Source: Allocatelliglobosispora scoriae
Lineage (GTDB): Bacteria; Actinomycetota; Actinomycetes; Mycobacteriales; Micromonosporaceae
Direction: 5' to 3'
Length of the DNA stretch: 64,000 nucleotides
Assembly (NCBI RefSeq): GCF_014204945.1
Contig: NZ_JACHMN010000002.1
Coordinates: forward strand, 3,743,001 to 3,807,000
Shown here in pieces: positions 15,818 to 25,475 of the stretch. The notes beneath the pieces are model-generated. The model was not told the origin of the DNA, did not search any database, and saw only the letters and a program-made list of their open reading frames with translations. The translations under genes and the position numbers were made by a program. Numbering within the stretch: the stretch's first letter is position 1; every line of letters starts with the position of its first letter.

Positions 15818-17575
15818 GTGGCTAAGAAGAAGGTGCTGGTGACCGTTGTTGCGGTCGGCCTCGCGCTGGGTCTTGCCGCTTGCGGTGGCAAGACGGACGA
15901 CACGAAGACCGCGAACGCGGGCGCGTCGGCTTTCAACGCCGCCAATGGCAGCGTCGTCAACCCCTCGGACGTCAAGGGCGGCACGCTCAAGCTGGCCAAC
16001 TCGTCCGACGCTGACTCGTGGGACCCCGCCCGCGCTTACTACGCCTGGGTCTGGGACATGAACCGGCTCTACAGCCGCACCCTCATGACCTACGACGCGA
16101 AGGCCGGCAAGGACGGCCTCGGCCTCGTGCCCGACCTCGCCGCCAAGGCCCCCGAGATCTCCGCCGACGGCAAGACCTACACCTTCACGCTGAAGGACGG
16201 CGTGAAGTTCGAGGACGGCACGGCGATCACCAGCAAGGACATCAAGTACGGCATCGAGCGCACCTTCGCTCAGGACGTCCTCTCGGGCGGCCCGACCTAC
16301 CTGATCGACTTCCTGGACCAGGGACAGGGCTACAAGGGTCCCTACAAGGACACCGACCCCAACAAGCTGGGCCTCAAGTCGGTTCAGACCCCGGACGACA
16401 AGACGATCGTCTTCACGCTGAAGGAGGCCTTCGGCGACTTCCAGTACCTGCTCGCCATGGCCGCCGCGGCGCCCGTGCCGCAGAAGGCCGACACCGGCGA
16501 CAAGTACGGCAGCAAGCCGGTCTCCTCGGGCCCCTACAAGTTCGAGTCCTACGAGCCCGGCAAGTCGGTCAAGTTCGTCCGCAACACCGCGTGGGACCCG
16601 GCGACCGACACGGTCCGCAAGGCCCTGCCGGACGCGATCGACCTGACGCTGGGCCTCGACCCGGCTGAGATCGACAACCGCCTCCTGAGCGGCGCGATCG
16701 ACATCGACACCGGCCAGACCGGTGTCCAGGCGGCCGCCCAGGCGAAGATCATGCTGGACAAGGACCTGAAGGCCAACGCCGACGCGCCCAACACCGGCTT
16801 CATCCGCTACATCGCGCTCAGCAACAACGTGGCGCCGTTCGACAACGAGCACTGCCGCAAGGCCGTGCAGTACGCGACGGACAAGGTCGCTCTGCAGACC
16901 GACCGTGGCGGCGCGGACGCCGGTGGCGACATCGCGACCAACATGCTCCCGCCGAACATCGCCGGTCACGTGGACTCCTACGACCCGTACAACACCAAGT
17001 CGGGCAAGCCGCAGATCGAGAAGGCCAAGGAGGAGCTCGCGCTCTGTGGCAAGCCGAACGGCTTCGACACGATCATCGCGGTCCGCAACAAGGGCAAGGA
17101 GCCCAAGACCGCCGAGTCGCTGCAGGCCGCGCTGAAGGCCGTGGGCATCAACGCCACGATCGAGAAGCACGAGGCTGCGGTCTACTACAAGTCCGTCGTC
17201 GGCTCGCCCGACAACGTGCACAAGAAGGGCTACGGGATCATCTTCTCGGGCTGGGGCGCCGACTGGAACACCGGTTACGGCTACCTGCGGGCCCTGGTCG
17301 ACGGTCGCGCCATCCTGGCGAACGGCAACAACAACTTCGCTGAGATCAACAGCCCGGAGATCAACTCCCTGATCGACCAGGTCACGGCCGAGCCGGACGC
17401 CACCAAGCAGGCCGCGCTCTGGACGAAGATCAACGAGAAGGTCATGGAGAACGCGGGCCTGATCCCGTTCGTCTACGACAAGGCGCTCAACTACCGCGGC
17501 AAGCGGCTGACCAACGTCTACGTCCACGAGGCGTTCGGCATGGTCGACTTCGGCTCGCTCGGTATCGCTCAGTAA
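15818..17575 (+). CDS. ABC transporter substrate-binding lipoprotein, family 5 (second operon)
   Basis: A 585-residue secreted protein. The GTG at 15818 has AAGAAGGAAG upstream. The signal peptide ends LALGLAACGG, a clean lipobox with Cys near residue 22. SBP_bac_5 features include GGTLKLANSSDADSWDPARAY, APEISADGKTYTFTLKDGVKFEDGTAITSKDIKYGIER near 110-145, SSGPYKFESYEPGKSVKFVRN near 230 and the late GIIFSGWGADWNTGYGYL near 475-490, as in many actinobacterial peptide-binding proteins. A LacI-type palindrome lies upstream and a 15-bp hairpin follows the stop. The substrate is probably a peptide, but LacI-type control would also allow an oligosaccharide. Confidence 0.93.
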   Translation: MAKKKVLVTVVAVGLALGLAACGGKTDDTKTANAGASAFNAANGSVVNPSDVKGGTLKLANSSDADSWDPARAYYAWVWDMNRLYSRTLMTYDAKAGKDGLGLVPDLAAKAPEISADGKTYTFTLKDGVKFEDGTAITSKDIKYGIERTFAQDVLSGGPTYLIDFLDQGQGYKGPYKDTDPNKLGLKSVQTPDDKTIVFTLKEAFGDFQYLLAMAAAAPVPQKADTGDKYGSKPVSSGPYKFESYEPGKSVKFVRNTAWDPATDTVRKALPDAIDLTLGLDPAEIDNRLLSGAIDIDTGQTGVQAAAQAKIMLDKDLKANADAPNTGFIRYIALSNNVAPFDNEHCRKAVQYATDKVALQTDRGGADAGGDIATNMLPPNIAGHVDSYDPYNTKSGKPQIEKAKEELALCGKPNGFDTIIAVRNKGKEPKTAESLQAALKAVGINATIEKHEAAVYYKSVVGSPDNVHKKGYGIIFSGWGADWNTGYGYLRALVDGRAILANGNNNFAEINSPEINSLIDQVTAEPDATKQAALWTKINEKVMENAGLIPFVYDKALNYRGKRLTNVYVHEAFGMVDFGSLGIAQ

Positions 17576-17581
17576 TTCCCT

Positions 17582-17619
17582 CCATGGAGCGGGCGGTCCA
17601 CCCACCGCCCGCTCCATGG
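17582..17619 (+). terminator. Intra-operon hairpin between second SBP and permease genes
   Basis: CCATGGAGCGGGCGG and its exact complement (15 bp) flank an 8-nt loop, 6 bp past the SBP stop. The ATG at 17616 lies inside the right arm, so it is unlikely to be the permease start. Position and shape repeat the arrangement at 9408-9450. Confidence 0.8.
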
Positions 17620-17639
17620 CACCCCTGAAGGGCGAAGCA

Positions 17640-18641
17640 GTGTTCTTTTACCTTGTCCGGCGGATCACCACCGCCATCGGGATGCTCTTCCTGGTCAGCG
17701 TGACGACATTCGGGATCTTCTTCCTGGTGCCGAAGGCGACCGGAACCGACCCGGCCGTACTCTTCACCGGCAAAACCGCCGACGCTCGCGCGGTCGAGGG
17801 CATCCGGATCAAGCTCGGCCTCGGCGACCCGATCTGGCTGCAGTACTGGCACTTCATCAAGGGCATCTTCGTCGGCCGCGACTTCAACTCCGGGCCGGAC
17901 GTCACGCACTGCTCCGCACCCTGCTTCGGCTACTCCTTCAAGACCGACCAGGAGGTCTGGGGCCTGCTCATCAGCCGACTCCCGGTCACCCTGTCGCTCG
18001 CGCTCGGCGCGGCGGTGATCTGGCTCCTGGTGGGTACGCTCGCCGGCTCCATCTCGGCCCTGCGCAAGGGCACCATGCTCGACCGGACCGTGATGATCCT
18101 GGCCCTCGCCGGCGTCTCGCTCCCCATCTACTTCACCGGGCTGATCGCCCAGCTCCTCTTCGTGCACAAGCTCGAATGGTTCCCGCCGATCGGTTACGTC
18201 GACTTCCTCGACAGCCCCGGCGAGTGGGCGATGAACCTGATCCTCCCCTGGATCACGCTGGCGATGCTCTACGCCGCGCAATATGCCCGGATGACCCGTG
18301 GCGCCATGCTCGACACCCTCGGCGAGGACTACGTCCGCACCGCCCGAGCCAAGGGCCTGCGCGAACGCAAGGTCATCGGCAAGCACGCGATGCGCTCGGT
18401 GATGACCCCGGTGATCACGATCTTCGGCCTCGACCTCGGCGGCCTGCTCGGCGGCGCCATCCTCACCGAGGGCGTCTTCAGCCTGCACGGCCTCGGCAAG
18501 GAGGCGATCCAGGCGATCGGCAGCTTCGACCTGCCGGTGATCATGGGTGTCACCCTCTTCGGCGCGTTCTTCATCGTCGTGGCGAACCTCGCCGTCGACC
18601 TCCTCTACGCGGTCATCGACCCGCGCGTGAAGCTCTCCTAG
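17640..18641 (+). CDS. ABC transporter permease, DppB/OppB type (second operon)
   Basis: A 333-residue membrane protein from the GTG at 17640. The in-frame ATG at 17616 is rejected because it lies in a hairpin arm and because family members begin right at FFYLVRRITTAIGMLFLVS. It carries an insert after the first helix (DFNSGPDVTHCSAPCFGYSFKTDQEV) with two Cys, then five hydrophobic helices. The EAA loop LGEDYVRTARAKGLRERKVIGKHAMRSVM is near 230-258 and the end is DLLYAVIDPRVKLS. It pairs with the upstream DppC-like permease at 14753. Confidence 0.93.
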   Translation: MFFYLVRRITTAIGMLFLVSVTTFGIFFLVPKATGTDPAVLFTGKTADARAVEGIRIKLGLGDPIWLQYWHFIKGIFVGRDFNSGPDVTHCSAPCFGYSFKTDQEVWGLLISRLPVTLSLALGAAVIWLLVGTLAGSISALRKGTMLDRTVMILALAGVSLPIYFTGLIAQLLFVHKLEWFPPIGYVDFLDSPGEWAMNLILPWITLAMLYAAQYARMTRGAMLDTLGEDYVRTARAKGLRERKVIGKHAMRSVMTPVITIFGLDLGGLLGGAILTEGVFSLHGLGKEAIQAIGSFDLPVIMGVTLFGAFFIVVANLAVDLLYAVIDPRVKLS

Positions 18642-18660
18642 CGGGAAGGGAAAGATCACA

Positions 18661-19668
18661 ATGGCTTTCCTCGACGTACGCGACCTGCGGGTCCACTTCG
18701 AGACCGACGACGGGGTGGTCCGCTCGGTCGACGGGCTGAGCTTCTCGCTCGAGCGCGGCAAGACCCTCGGCATCGTGGGCGAGTCCGGCTCCGGCAAGTC
18801 CGTGACGAGCCTCGGCATCATGGGCCTGCACAAGGGCCGGTCCCGCTCGCGGATCAGCGGCCAGATCATCCTGGACGGCGAGGACCTCGTCGCCGCCGAT
18901 CCCGATCACGTGCGGACGCTGCGCGGCCAGAAGATGGCGATGATCTTCCAGGATCCGCTGAGCGCGATGCACCCCTACTTCACGATCGGTGCGCAGATCG
19001 TCGAGGCTTACCGGACGCACAACCAGGTCAGCAAGGCGGTCGCCCGCAAGCGGGCCGTCGAGATGCTCGACCGGGTCGGCATCCCGCAGCCCGACAAGCG
19101 CGTCGACAACTACCCGCACGAGTTCTCCGGCGGCATGCGCCAGCGGGCGATGATCGCGATGTCGCTCGTCAACAACCCGCAGCTGCTCATCGCCGACGAG
19201 CCCACCACGGCGCTCGACGTCACGGTGCAGGCGCAGATCCTCGACCTGATCCGCGACCTCCAGCAGGAGTTCGGCTCGGCGGTCATCGTCATCACCCACG
19301 ACCTGGGCGTCGTCGCCGAACTCGCCGACGACATCCTCGTCATGTACGGCGGCCGGGCCATCGAGTACGGCACCGCCGTCGACGTGTTCGAGGCACCGCA
19401 GCACCCCTACACCTGGGGGCTGCTCGGATCGATGCCGCGGCTGGACCGGGAGCTCCGCGAGCGGCTCACGCCGATCAAGGGCACCCCGCCGAGCCTGATC
19501 AACCTGCCGAGCGGGTGTGCGTTCTCGCCGCGGTGTCCGTACACCCGGGATGACTGCACCACGATCTCGCCGCTGCTGCCCACCCAGGGCGCGCACCGCG
19601 TCGCCTGCCACCTGCCCACGGCCCAGCGGGCGGCGATCTTCGCCGACTCCGTCGCGCCGGCGCTGTAG
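18661..19668 (+). CDS. ABC transporter ATP-binding protein, DppD/OppD type (second operon)
   Basis: A 335-residue ATPase with GGGAAGGGAAA ahead of the ATG. Walker A GESGSGKS is near 41-48, the Q-loop in [12 protein letters not shown] near 99, the signature FSGGMRQRA near 155, Walker [13 protein letters not shown] near 177 and the switch His in VITHDLG near 211. The C-terminal oligopeptide extension contains [14 protein letters not shown]. It lies 19 bp after the permease and 16 bp before the DppF-like gene. Confidence 0.95.
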   Translation: MAFLDVRDLRVHFETDDGVVRSVDGLSFSLERGKTLGIVGESGSGKSVTSLGIMGLHKGRSRSRISGQIILDGEDLVAADPDHVRTLRGQKMAMIFQDPLSAMHPYFTIGAQIVEAYRTHNQVSKAVARKRAVEMLDRVGIPQPDKRVDNYPHEFSGGMRQRAMIAMSLVNNPQLLIADEPTTALDVTVQAQILDLIRDLQQEFGSAVIVITHDLGVVAELADDILVMYGGRAIEYGTAVDVFEAPQHPYTWGLLGSMPRLDRELRERLTPIKGTPPSLINLPSGCAFSPRCPYTRDDCTTISPLLPTQGAHRVACHLPTAQRAAIFADSVAPAL

Positions 19669-19684
19669 CCCGAGAGGAACGACG

Positions 19685-20668
19685 ATGACCGAGAACCTCC
19701 TCGAGGTCACGGGCGTGCGCAAGCACTTCCCGATCAAGAAGGGCCTCTTCGGCGGCAGCAAGGGCGCCGTTCGCGCGGTCGACGGGCTGGACTTCACCGT
19801 CCGGCGCGGCGAGACGCTGGGGCTCGTCGGCGAGTCGGGCTGCGGCAAGTCGACCACCGGCCGGCTGCTCACCCGCATCCTGGAGCCGACCGACGGCAGG
19901 ATCGTGTTCGACGGCCGGGACGTGTCGCACGCCTCGAACGGCCAGCTCCGGCCCTTCCGGCGCGACGTGCAGATGATCTTCCAGGATCCCTACTCGTCGC
20001 TGAACCCGCGGCACACGGTCGGTGCGATCATCTCGGCGCCTCTGCGGATCCAGGGGACGACCAAGAGCGGCCAGGAGACCAAGCGCGAGGTCCAGCGGCT
20101 GCTGGAGATCGTCGGGCTCAACCCCGAGCACGTCAACCGCTACCCGCACGAGTTCTCCGGCGGGCAGCGGCAGCGCATCGGCATCGCGCGGGCGCTGGCG
20201 CTGCGGCCGAAGCTGATCGTCTGCGACGAGCCGGTCTCCGCGCTCGACGTGTCGATCCAGGCCCAGGTCGTCAACCTGCTCGACGACCTGCAGGGCGAGT
20301 TCGGGCTCACCTATGTCTTCATCGCGCACGACCTGTCGGTGGTCCGGCACATCAGCGACCGGGTCGCGGTGATGTACCTCGGCAAGATCGTCGAACTCGC
20401 GGATCGGGACACGCTCTACGCCGCGCCGCAGCACCCCTATACGAAAGCGCTGCTCTCGGCGGTGCCGACGCCGGATCCCCGGCGCAAGGGGACCAATCAG
20501 CCGGAGCGGATCCGGCTCACCGGCGATGTGCCGAGCCCGATCAACCCGCCGTCGGGGTGCCGCTTCCGGACCCGCTGCTGGAAGGCCCAGGAGGTCTGCG
20601 CGACGACCGAGCCGGTGCTGACGCCGACCTCGGCCGCCCAGGCCGTGGCCTGTCACTTCCCGGAGTAG
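19685..20668 (+). CDS. ABC transporter ATP-binding protein, DppF/OppF type (second operon)
   Basis: A 327-residue ATPase. The ATG at 19685 follows GAGAGGAACG and begins [20 protein letters not shown], the normal family start; the open frame continues upstream only as an overlap with the preceding gene. Walker [10 protein letters not shown] lies near 51-59, the signature [15 protein letters not shown] near 157, Walker [13 protein letters not shown] near 177 and the switch His in [10 protein letters not shown] near 215. The C-terminus has [14 protein letters not shown]. An 83-bp inverted repeat follows 15 bp after the stop. Confidence 0.95.
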   Translation: MTENLLEVTGVRKHFPIKKGLFGGSKGAVRAVDGLDFTVRRGETLGLVGESGCGKSTTGRLLTRILEPTDGRIVFDGRDVSHASNGQLRPFRRDVQMIFQDPYSSLNPRHTVGAIISAPLRIQGTTKSGQETKREVQRLLEIVGLNPEHVNRYPHEFSGGQRQRIGIARALALRPKLIVCDEPVSALDVSIQAQVVNLLDDLQGEFGLTYVFIAHDLSVVRHISDRVAVMYLGKIVELADRDTLYAAPQHPYTKALLSAVPTPDPRRKGTNQPERIRLTGDVPSPINPPSGCRFRTRCWKAQEVCATTEPVLTPTSAAQAVACHFPE

Positions 20669-20683
20669 CCCCTGCTCAACGCA

Positions 20684-20766
20684 CAAGATCGTCGCAACTC
20701 TTGAAGAGTTGTGCTTAAGGCCTGGCGGCCTGAAGCGACAACTCTTCAAGAGTTGCGACGATCTTG
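20684..20766. repeat. Nested inverted repeat, AACTCTT family copy 3
   Basis: The first 29 bp (from CAAGATCGTCGCAACTCTTG) and the last 29 bp are perfect reverse complements. The inner 10 bp on each side pair imperfectly. Each arm holds its own AACTCTT-AAGAGTT palindrome, as at 893-969. Relative to the reference one flank base changed in both arms, keeping the pair. It fills the space between the convergent dppF-like gene and the 78-residue gene. Confidence 0.9.
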
Positions 20767-20767
20767 G

Positions 20768-21004
20768 TCAGCCTTCGGGGCGGTGCAGGATGGCCACTGC
20801 CACGTCGTGGACGGCGTCCAGGTCGGCCGGGTCCTTGAGGGGGACCCGGACCACCGAATACCACTCCTCGGCGCCCTTGTACTGCACGCTCACCACGGCA
20901 TCCGCCCCCTCGACGTCGGTCTTGAGGGTCAGTTCACCGGTCACGACCCCCACCTCGACGGTCATCACGCCGCCGGGTGGGGGAAGGATGTCAGTTATGC
21001 GCAT
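20768..21004 (-). CDS. Small conserved-looking protein of unknown function
   Basis: A 78-residue soluble acidic protein starting MRITDILPPPGG. I recognise no family. Its ATG lies inside the last codons of the upstream nuclease gene (10-bp overlap), and the stop is 1 bp from an inverted repeat, so it is best explained as the second gene of a two-gene unit. Features are alternating hydrophobic strands (VMTVEVGVVTGELTLKTDV, AVVSVQYKGAEEWYSVVRV) and a C-terminal helix (LDAVHDVAVAIL), a beta-sheet plus helix pattern. An immunity or binding role next to the nuclease is possible but only inferred. Confidence 0.6.
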   Translation of the reverse strand: MRITDILPPPGGVMTVEVGVVTGELTLKTDVEGADAVVSVQYKGAEEWYSVVRVPLKDPADLDAVHDVAVAILHRPEG

Positions 21005-21684
21005 GTTCCAAGCATGTCACTCAAAGCTGCCTTTTCGGGCGCAGTGATGTTCAGCTTGTAGAACGTCTTCACCGTGATCCAGTCCTGGGCGTAGGTGCAC
21101 CAGGCGTCCTTGGACGGCGGCTTCCACGTGTCGGGGGCCTGGTCGCCCTTGGACCGGTTGCTCGCCGCCGAGACCGCGAAGAGCTGCGGGCGGGTCAGGT
21201 CGTTGGCGAAGTCGCCGCGCTGCTCGGTCGTCCACGCGTTGGCACCTGAACGCCACGCGTTGGCGAGCGGCACCATGTGGTCGATGTCGATCTTCAGCGG
21301 CTCGCTGGTGGTGAGCCCGTCGTACCAGCTCGACCAGGTGCCGCCGGTGACGTTGCAGCCGGTCTTCTTGATGGCCTTGCCGTCGCGCTCCAGGACCGTG
21401 TCGCGCACGTCGCAGTTGGAGCCGGCGCTGCGCCAGTGCGGGAACTTCTCCCGGGTGTAACCGGTCATCGCCTCGGCGGAGGCGACATTCAGCTTGGCGA
21501 GGGCGGTCTTGGCAGAGGCGGCGCTGCCGCTCTTGGGGGGTGCGGCGTTGCCCGTCTTCTTCGCCGAAGGCGACGAAGCGTCGGGAAGTGTGGTGCCGTC
21601 GCAGCCAGCGGCGAGGGCGGCGAGCATGATGAGAGCCGCGACCATGCGCGGACTGCGGGGGAGGGACACGCTGTCACTGTGCAT
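20995..21684 (-). CDS. Secreted HNH nuclease (DUF1524/GmrSD C-terminal-like), lipoprotein
   Basis: A 229-residue protein. The N-terminus has a hydrophobic signal (MVAALIMLAALAAGC), so it is probably exported and lipid-anchored at the Cys near residue 28; an internal ATG at 21645 is an alternative start. A Ser/Ala/Pro linker follows. The HNH core is DIDHMVPLANAW near 135, followed by LFAVSAASNRSKGDQAPDTWKPP near 165-190, the arrangement of DUF1524 nucleases. Cys pairs (SNCDVR, TGCNV, AWCTY, final GTCA) suggest disulfides. Likely roles are nutrient DNA degradation or competition; an overlapping 78-residue gene follows. Confidence 0.8.
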   Translation of the reverse strand: MHSDSVSLPRSPRMVAALIMLAALAAGCDGTTLPDASSPSAKKTGNAAPPKSGSAASAKTALAKLNVASAEAMTGYTREKFPHWRSAGSNCDVRDTVLERDGKAIKKTGCNVTGGTWSSWYDGLTTSEPLKIDIDHMVPLANAWRSGANAWTTEQRGDFANDLTRPQLFAVSAASNRSKGDQAPDTWKPPSKDAWCTYAQDWITVKTFYKLNITAPEKAALSDMLGTCA

Positions 21685-21768
21685 GGCAAGTCAAGAGGAG
21701 GGCAAGCTCAGAGTGATTGTGGGCGTTTCACCCCCAAAGCAGGCGATCGGCCAGGCAGATTTGACGAC

Positions 21769-23244
21769 ATGGTGACCGAGACGGCCCCTGGCCTGCGGTT
21801 GGGCACCGCCCGAGGGCGGGGGACCCTCGTCGCGGCGGTTCTCGCCAGCGGCATGGCATTCCTCGACTCGACCGTGGTCAACGTCGCCCTGCCCAAACTC
21901 GGCGAGGACCTGCACGCCGAGATGTCCGGCCTCCAGTGGGTCGTCAACGGATACACGCTGACCCTCGCCGCCTTCGTGCTGCTCGGCGGGGCGCTCGGTG
22001 ACCGCTTCGGCCGCCGCCGGGTCTTCCTCATCGGCGTCGTCTGGTTTGCTCTCGCCTCCGTGGCCTGCGGGTTTGCGCCCTCCATCGAGCTGCTCGTCTT
22101 CGCCCGCATCGTCCAGGGCGTCGGCGCCGCGCTGCTCGTCCCGGGGTCGCTCGCCATGATTCAGGCCTCCTTCGACCCCGCCGAACGGGGAAGGGCGATC
22201 GGTGCCTGGTCGGGACTCTCCGGTGTCTCCACCGCCGTCGGGCCCTTCATCGGCGGGTGGCTGATCGACTCGCTGAGCTGGCGGTGGATCTTCTTCATCA
22301 ACATCCCGCTCGCGGTCGGCGTCGTGCTCTGCGCCCATTGGATCCCGGAGAGCCGCAGTCTCGCCGCTCGCAACACCCGCTTCGACATCGCCGGGTCCAT
22401 GCTCGGCGCGCTCGGACTGGCCGGGATCACCTACGCACTGATCGCCGCACCCGAGCACGGCCTCGGCAGCTTCACCGTGCTGCTGCCCTTCCTCGTCGGG
22501 ATCGCCTGCCTCATCAGCTTCGTGCAGGTCGAGAAGCGGCGCGGCGAGCCGGGCGTCGGCCACGCCGACCGCGACGGCCGGCCCCGGCGGCCGGCGATGC
22601 TGCCGCCCTCGCTCTTCACGTCCCGGGTCTTCACGCTGCTCAACATCTACACGCTCTTCGTCTACGGCGCGTTCGGCGGGATCTTCTTCTTCCTCGTCAT
22701 CCAGCTCCAGTCGGTCTCCGGATACTCCGCGCTGGAGGCGGGCATCGCGACGCTGCCGATCACCCTGCTGCTGCTCATCGGATCCGCCCAGAGCGGTGCT
22801 CTCGCCACTCGGATCGGGCCGCGACCCCAGCTCGTCCTCGGTCCGCTGCTCTGCGCTGCGGGCGCGCTGCTGCTGCATCTCGTCGGACCCGAGGCCGACT
22901 ACATCACCCGGGTCCTGCCGGGGGTGCTGCTCTTCGGGCTCGGGCTGATGGCTCTCGTCGCGCCGCTCACCTCCGCGGTGCTCGCCGCGGTCGAGGACGA
23001 GCACGCGGGTGTGGCGAGCGGGGTCAACAACACCGCGGCCAGGGCCGCCTCACTGCTCGCGGTCGCCGCACTGCCGCTGCTGGTCGGGCTCTCCGGCGCG
23101 GCGTACGCCAACCCGGTCGCCTTCGACCACGGCTTCAACCAGGCGCTGTGGTGGTGTGCGGGGCTGCTGGTCGTCGGCGGGGTGCTGGCACTGCTGGTCC
23201 GCGTGCCCGGAGCAGGCGAACGCCCCCGTCGAGGCCAGGACTGA
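21769..23244 (+). CDS. MFS drug:H+ antiporter, DHA2 (EmrB/QacA) family, 14 TM
   Basis: A 491-residue membrane protein, the right size for 14 helices. The start is ATG 21769 or GTG 21772; the longer open frame lies over the divergent nuclease promoter. Family marks are FLDSTVVNVALPKLGEDLHAEMSGLQWVVNGYTL in helix 1, motif A GALGDRFGRRRVFLIG near 75-90, motif B RIVQGVGAALLVPGSLAMI near 110-130 and motif C GWLIDSLSWRWIFFINIPL near 160. A cytoplasmic Arg/Gly-rich insert (GHADRDGRPRRP) occurs mid-protein. It exports hydrophobic drugs or antibiotics; the substrate is unknown and no regulator gene is adjacent. Confidence 0.93.
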   Translation: MVTETAPGLRLGTARGRGTLVAAVLASGMAFLDSTVVNVALPKLGEDLHAEMSGLQWVVNGYTLTLAAFVLLGGALGDRFGRRRVFLIGVVWFALASVACGFAPSIELLVFARIVQGVGAALLVPGSLAMIQASFDPAERGRAIGAWSGLSGVSTAVGPFIGGWLIDSLSWRWIFFINIPLAVGVVLCAHWIPESRSLAARNTRFDIAGSMLGALGLAGITYALIAAPEHGLGSFTVLLPFLVGIACLISFVQVEKRRGEPGVGHADRDGRPRRPAMLPPSLFTSRVFTLLNIYTLFVYGAFGGIFFFLVIQLQSVSGYSALEAGIATLPITLLLLIGSAQSGALATRIGPRPQLVLGPLLCAAGALLLHLVGPEADYITRVLPGVLLFGLGLMALVAPLTSAVLAAVEDEHAGVASGVNNTAARAASLLAVAALPLLVGLSGAAYANPVAFDHGFNQALWWCAGLLVVGGVLALLVRVPGAGERPRRGQD

Positions 23245-23344
23245 CCGCTTCCCGGTCGTGCCCCGGTGCGGGCTCGGCGGTGATCGGCGCGGGCTCGGCG
23301 GTGATCGCGCACATTTCGGGAAACTGCCCCTACCAACGTGCTTG

Positions 23345-23415
23345 ATCGTGCTGTTTCCCGGAAGCAATCCCTACCGAGGCGCTCCGAGGGGACTACTTCC
23401 GGGAAGCAGCACGAT
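23345..23415. repeat. Inverted repeat between convergent genes (27-bp arms, third sequence type)
   Basis: The arms starting ATCGTGCTGTTTCCCGG and ending AGCAGCACGAT match at 24 of 27 positions, and the differences can form G.U pairs. The right flank continues into GATCTTGCG, like the AACTCTT family ends. Just before it, 23268-23307 holds a 19-bp sequence duplicated with a 21-bp period. Confidence 0.8.
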
Positions 23416-23458
23416 CTTGCGTGCCGACTCGGTGTCATGCGCTGAGCACCCACGCCGG

Positions 23459-23510
23459 TTTGCAGCAAAGCGTGCCCTCGCCGAGCGAAATGGGCACGCT
23501 TTGCTGCAAA
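23459..23510. repeat. Inverted repeat, TTTGCAGCAAA family copy 2 (19-bp arms)
   Basis: TTTGCAGCAAAGCGTGCCC and its exact complement flank a 14-nt loop, 8 bp beyond the leuA stop. It shares TTTGCAGCAAARCGTG with copy 1 (13504) and TGCAGCAAAGCG with copy 3 (31931). Confidence 0.9.
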
Positions 23511-23518
23511 ACGTGGCT

Positions 23519-25213
<1,695 letters not shown>

Positions 25214-25281
25214 TCAATTCTCCTGAAGTCATGGGTCGCAGACGAGGCGCAGCGAAGTGATGTGAGGAAGGACTCTCAGAT

Positions 25282-25347
25282 CGACTGGCTAGCGCGTGCG
25301 CGCTCGAACCCCGCGACGAGGTGCCAGTCGGTCAGGCCTCGTCGCGG
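25282..25347 (-). promoter_or_regulatory. leuA leader attenuator with potential pseudoknot
   Basis: On the transcribed strand CCGCGACGAGG (25347-25337) pairs with its perfect complement at 25321-25311, leaving a 15-nt loop. The loop contains CGACTGGC (25330-25323), which pairs exactly with GCCAGTCG downstream (25289-25282). The second pairing crosses the first hairpin, so a pseudoknot or an alternative fold is possible. The 5' arm lies inside the last codons of the leader peptide, so a ribosome that reaches the stop would open it. This is the logic of ribosome-mediated attenuation, and such leaders are known before actinobacterial leuA. Confidence 0.7.
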
Positions 25348-25373
25348 CGGCCAAGGAGAAGTGCACGCCACAT
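25332..25373 (-). CDS. leuA leader peptide
   Basis: A 13-codon frame, MWRALLLGRRDEA followed by TGA, lies 121 bp upstream of leuA on the same strand. Three consecutive leucine codons (CTT CTC CTT) stand where ribosome stalling under leucine shortage would leave the hairpin arm at 25347-25337 free. The peptide is too short for ordinary gene finding. No strong Shine-Dalgarno is visible, so it may be read from a leaderless or weakly led transcript. Confidence 0.75.
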   Translation of the reverse strand: MWRALLLGRRDEA

Positions 25374-25445
25374 GATGCGAGTCACCTTACGCGCCGTTCC
25401 CACCCTTTTCGCCCGACCTCCCACCACGTGAGACGCCGCGTCTTG

Positions 25446-25470
25446 GGACCAACTCTTCAAGAGTTGGTCC
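25446..25470. repeat. 25-bp perfect palindrome, AACTCTT family copy 4
   Basis: GGACCAACTCTT-C-AAGAGTTGGTCC is a perfect palindrome 5 bp past the MFS stop. It has the same core and GGTCC/GGACC flank as the inner part of copy 1 (893-969) but lacks the second flank repeat. Confidence 0.9.
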
Positions 25471-25475
25471 GATAG

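Noticed and set aside
23345-23415. Insertion-sequence ends
   Set aside because: The arms are only 17 bp apart, and no transposase or target duplication is visible.
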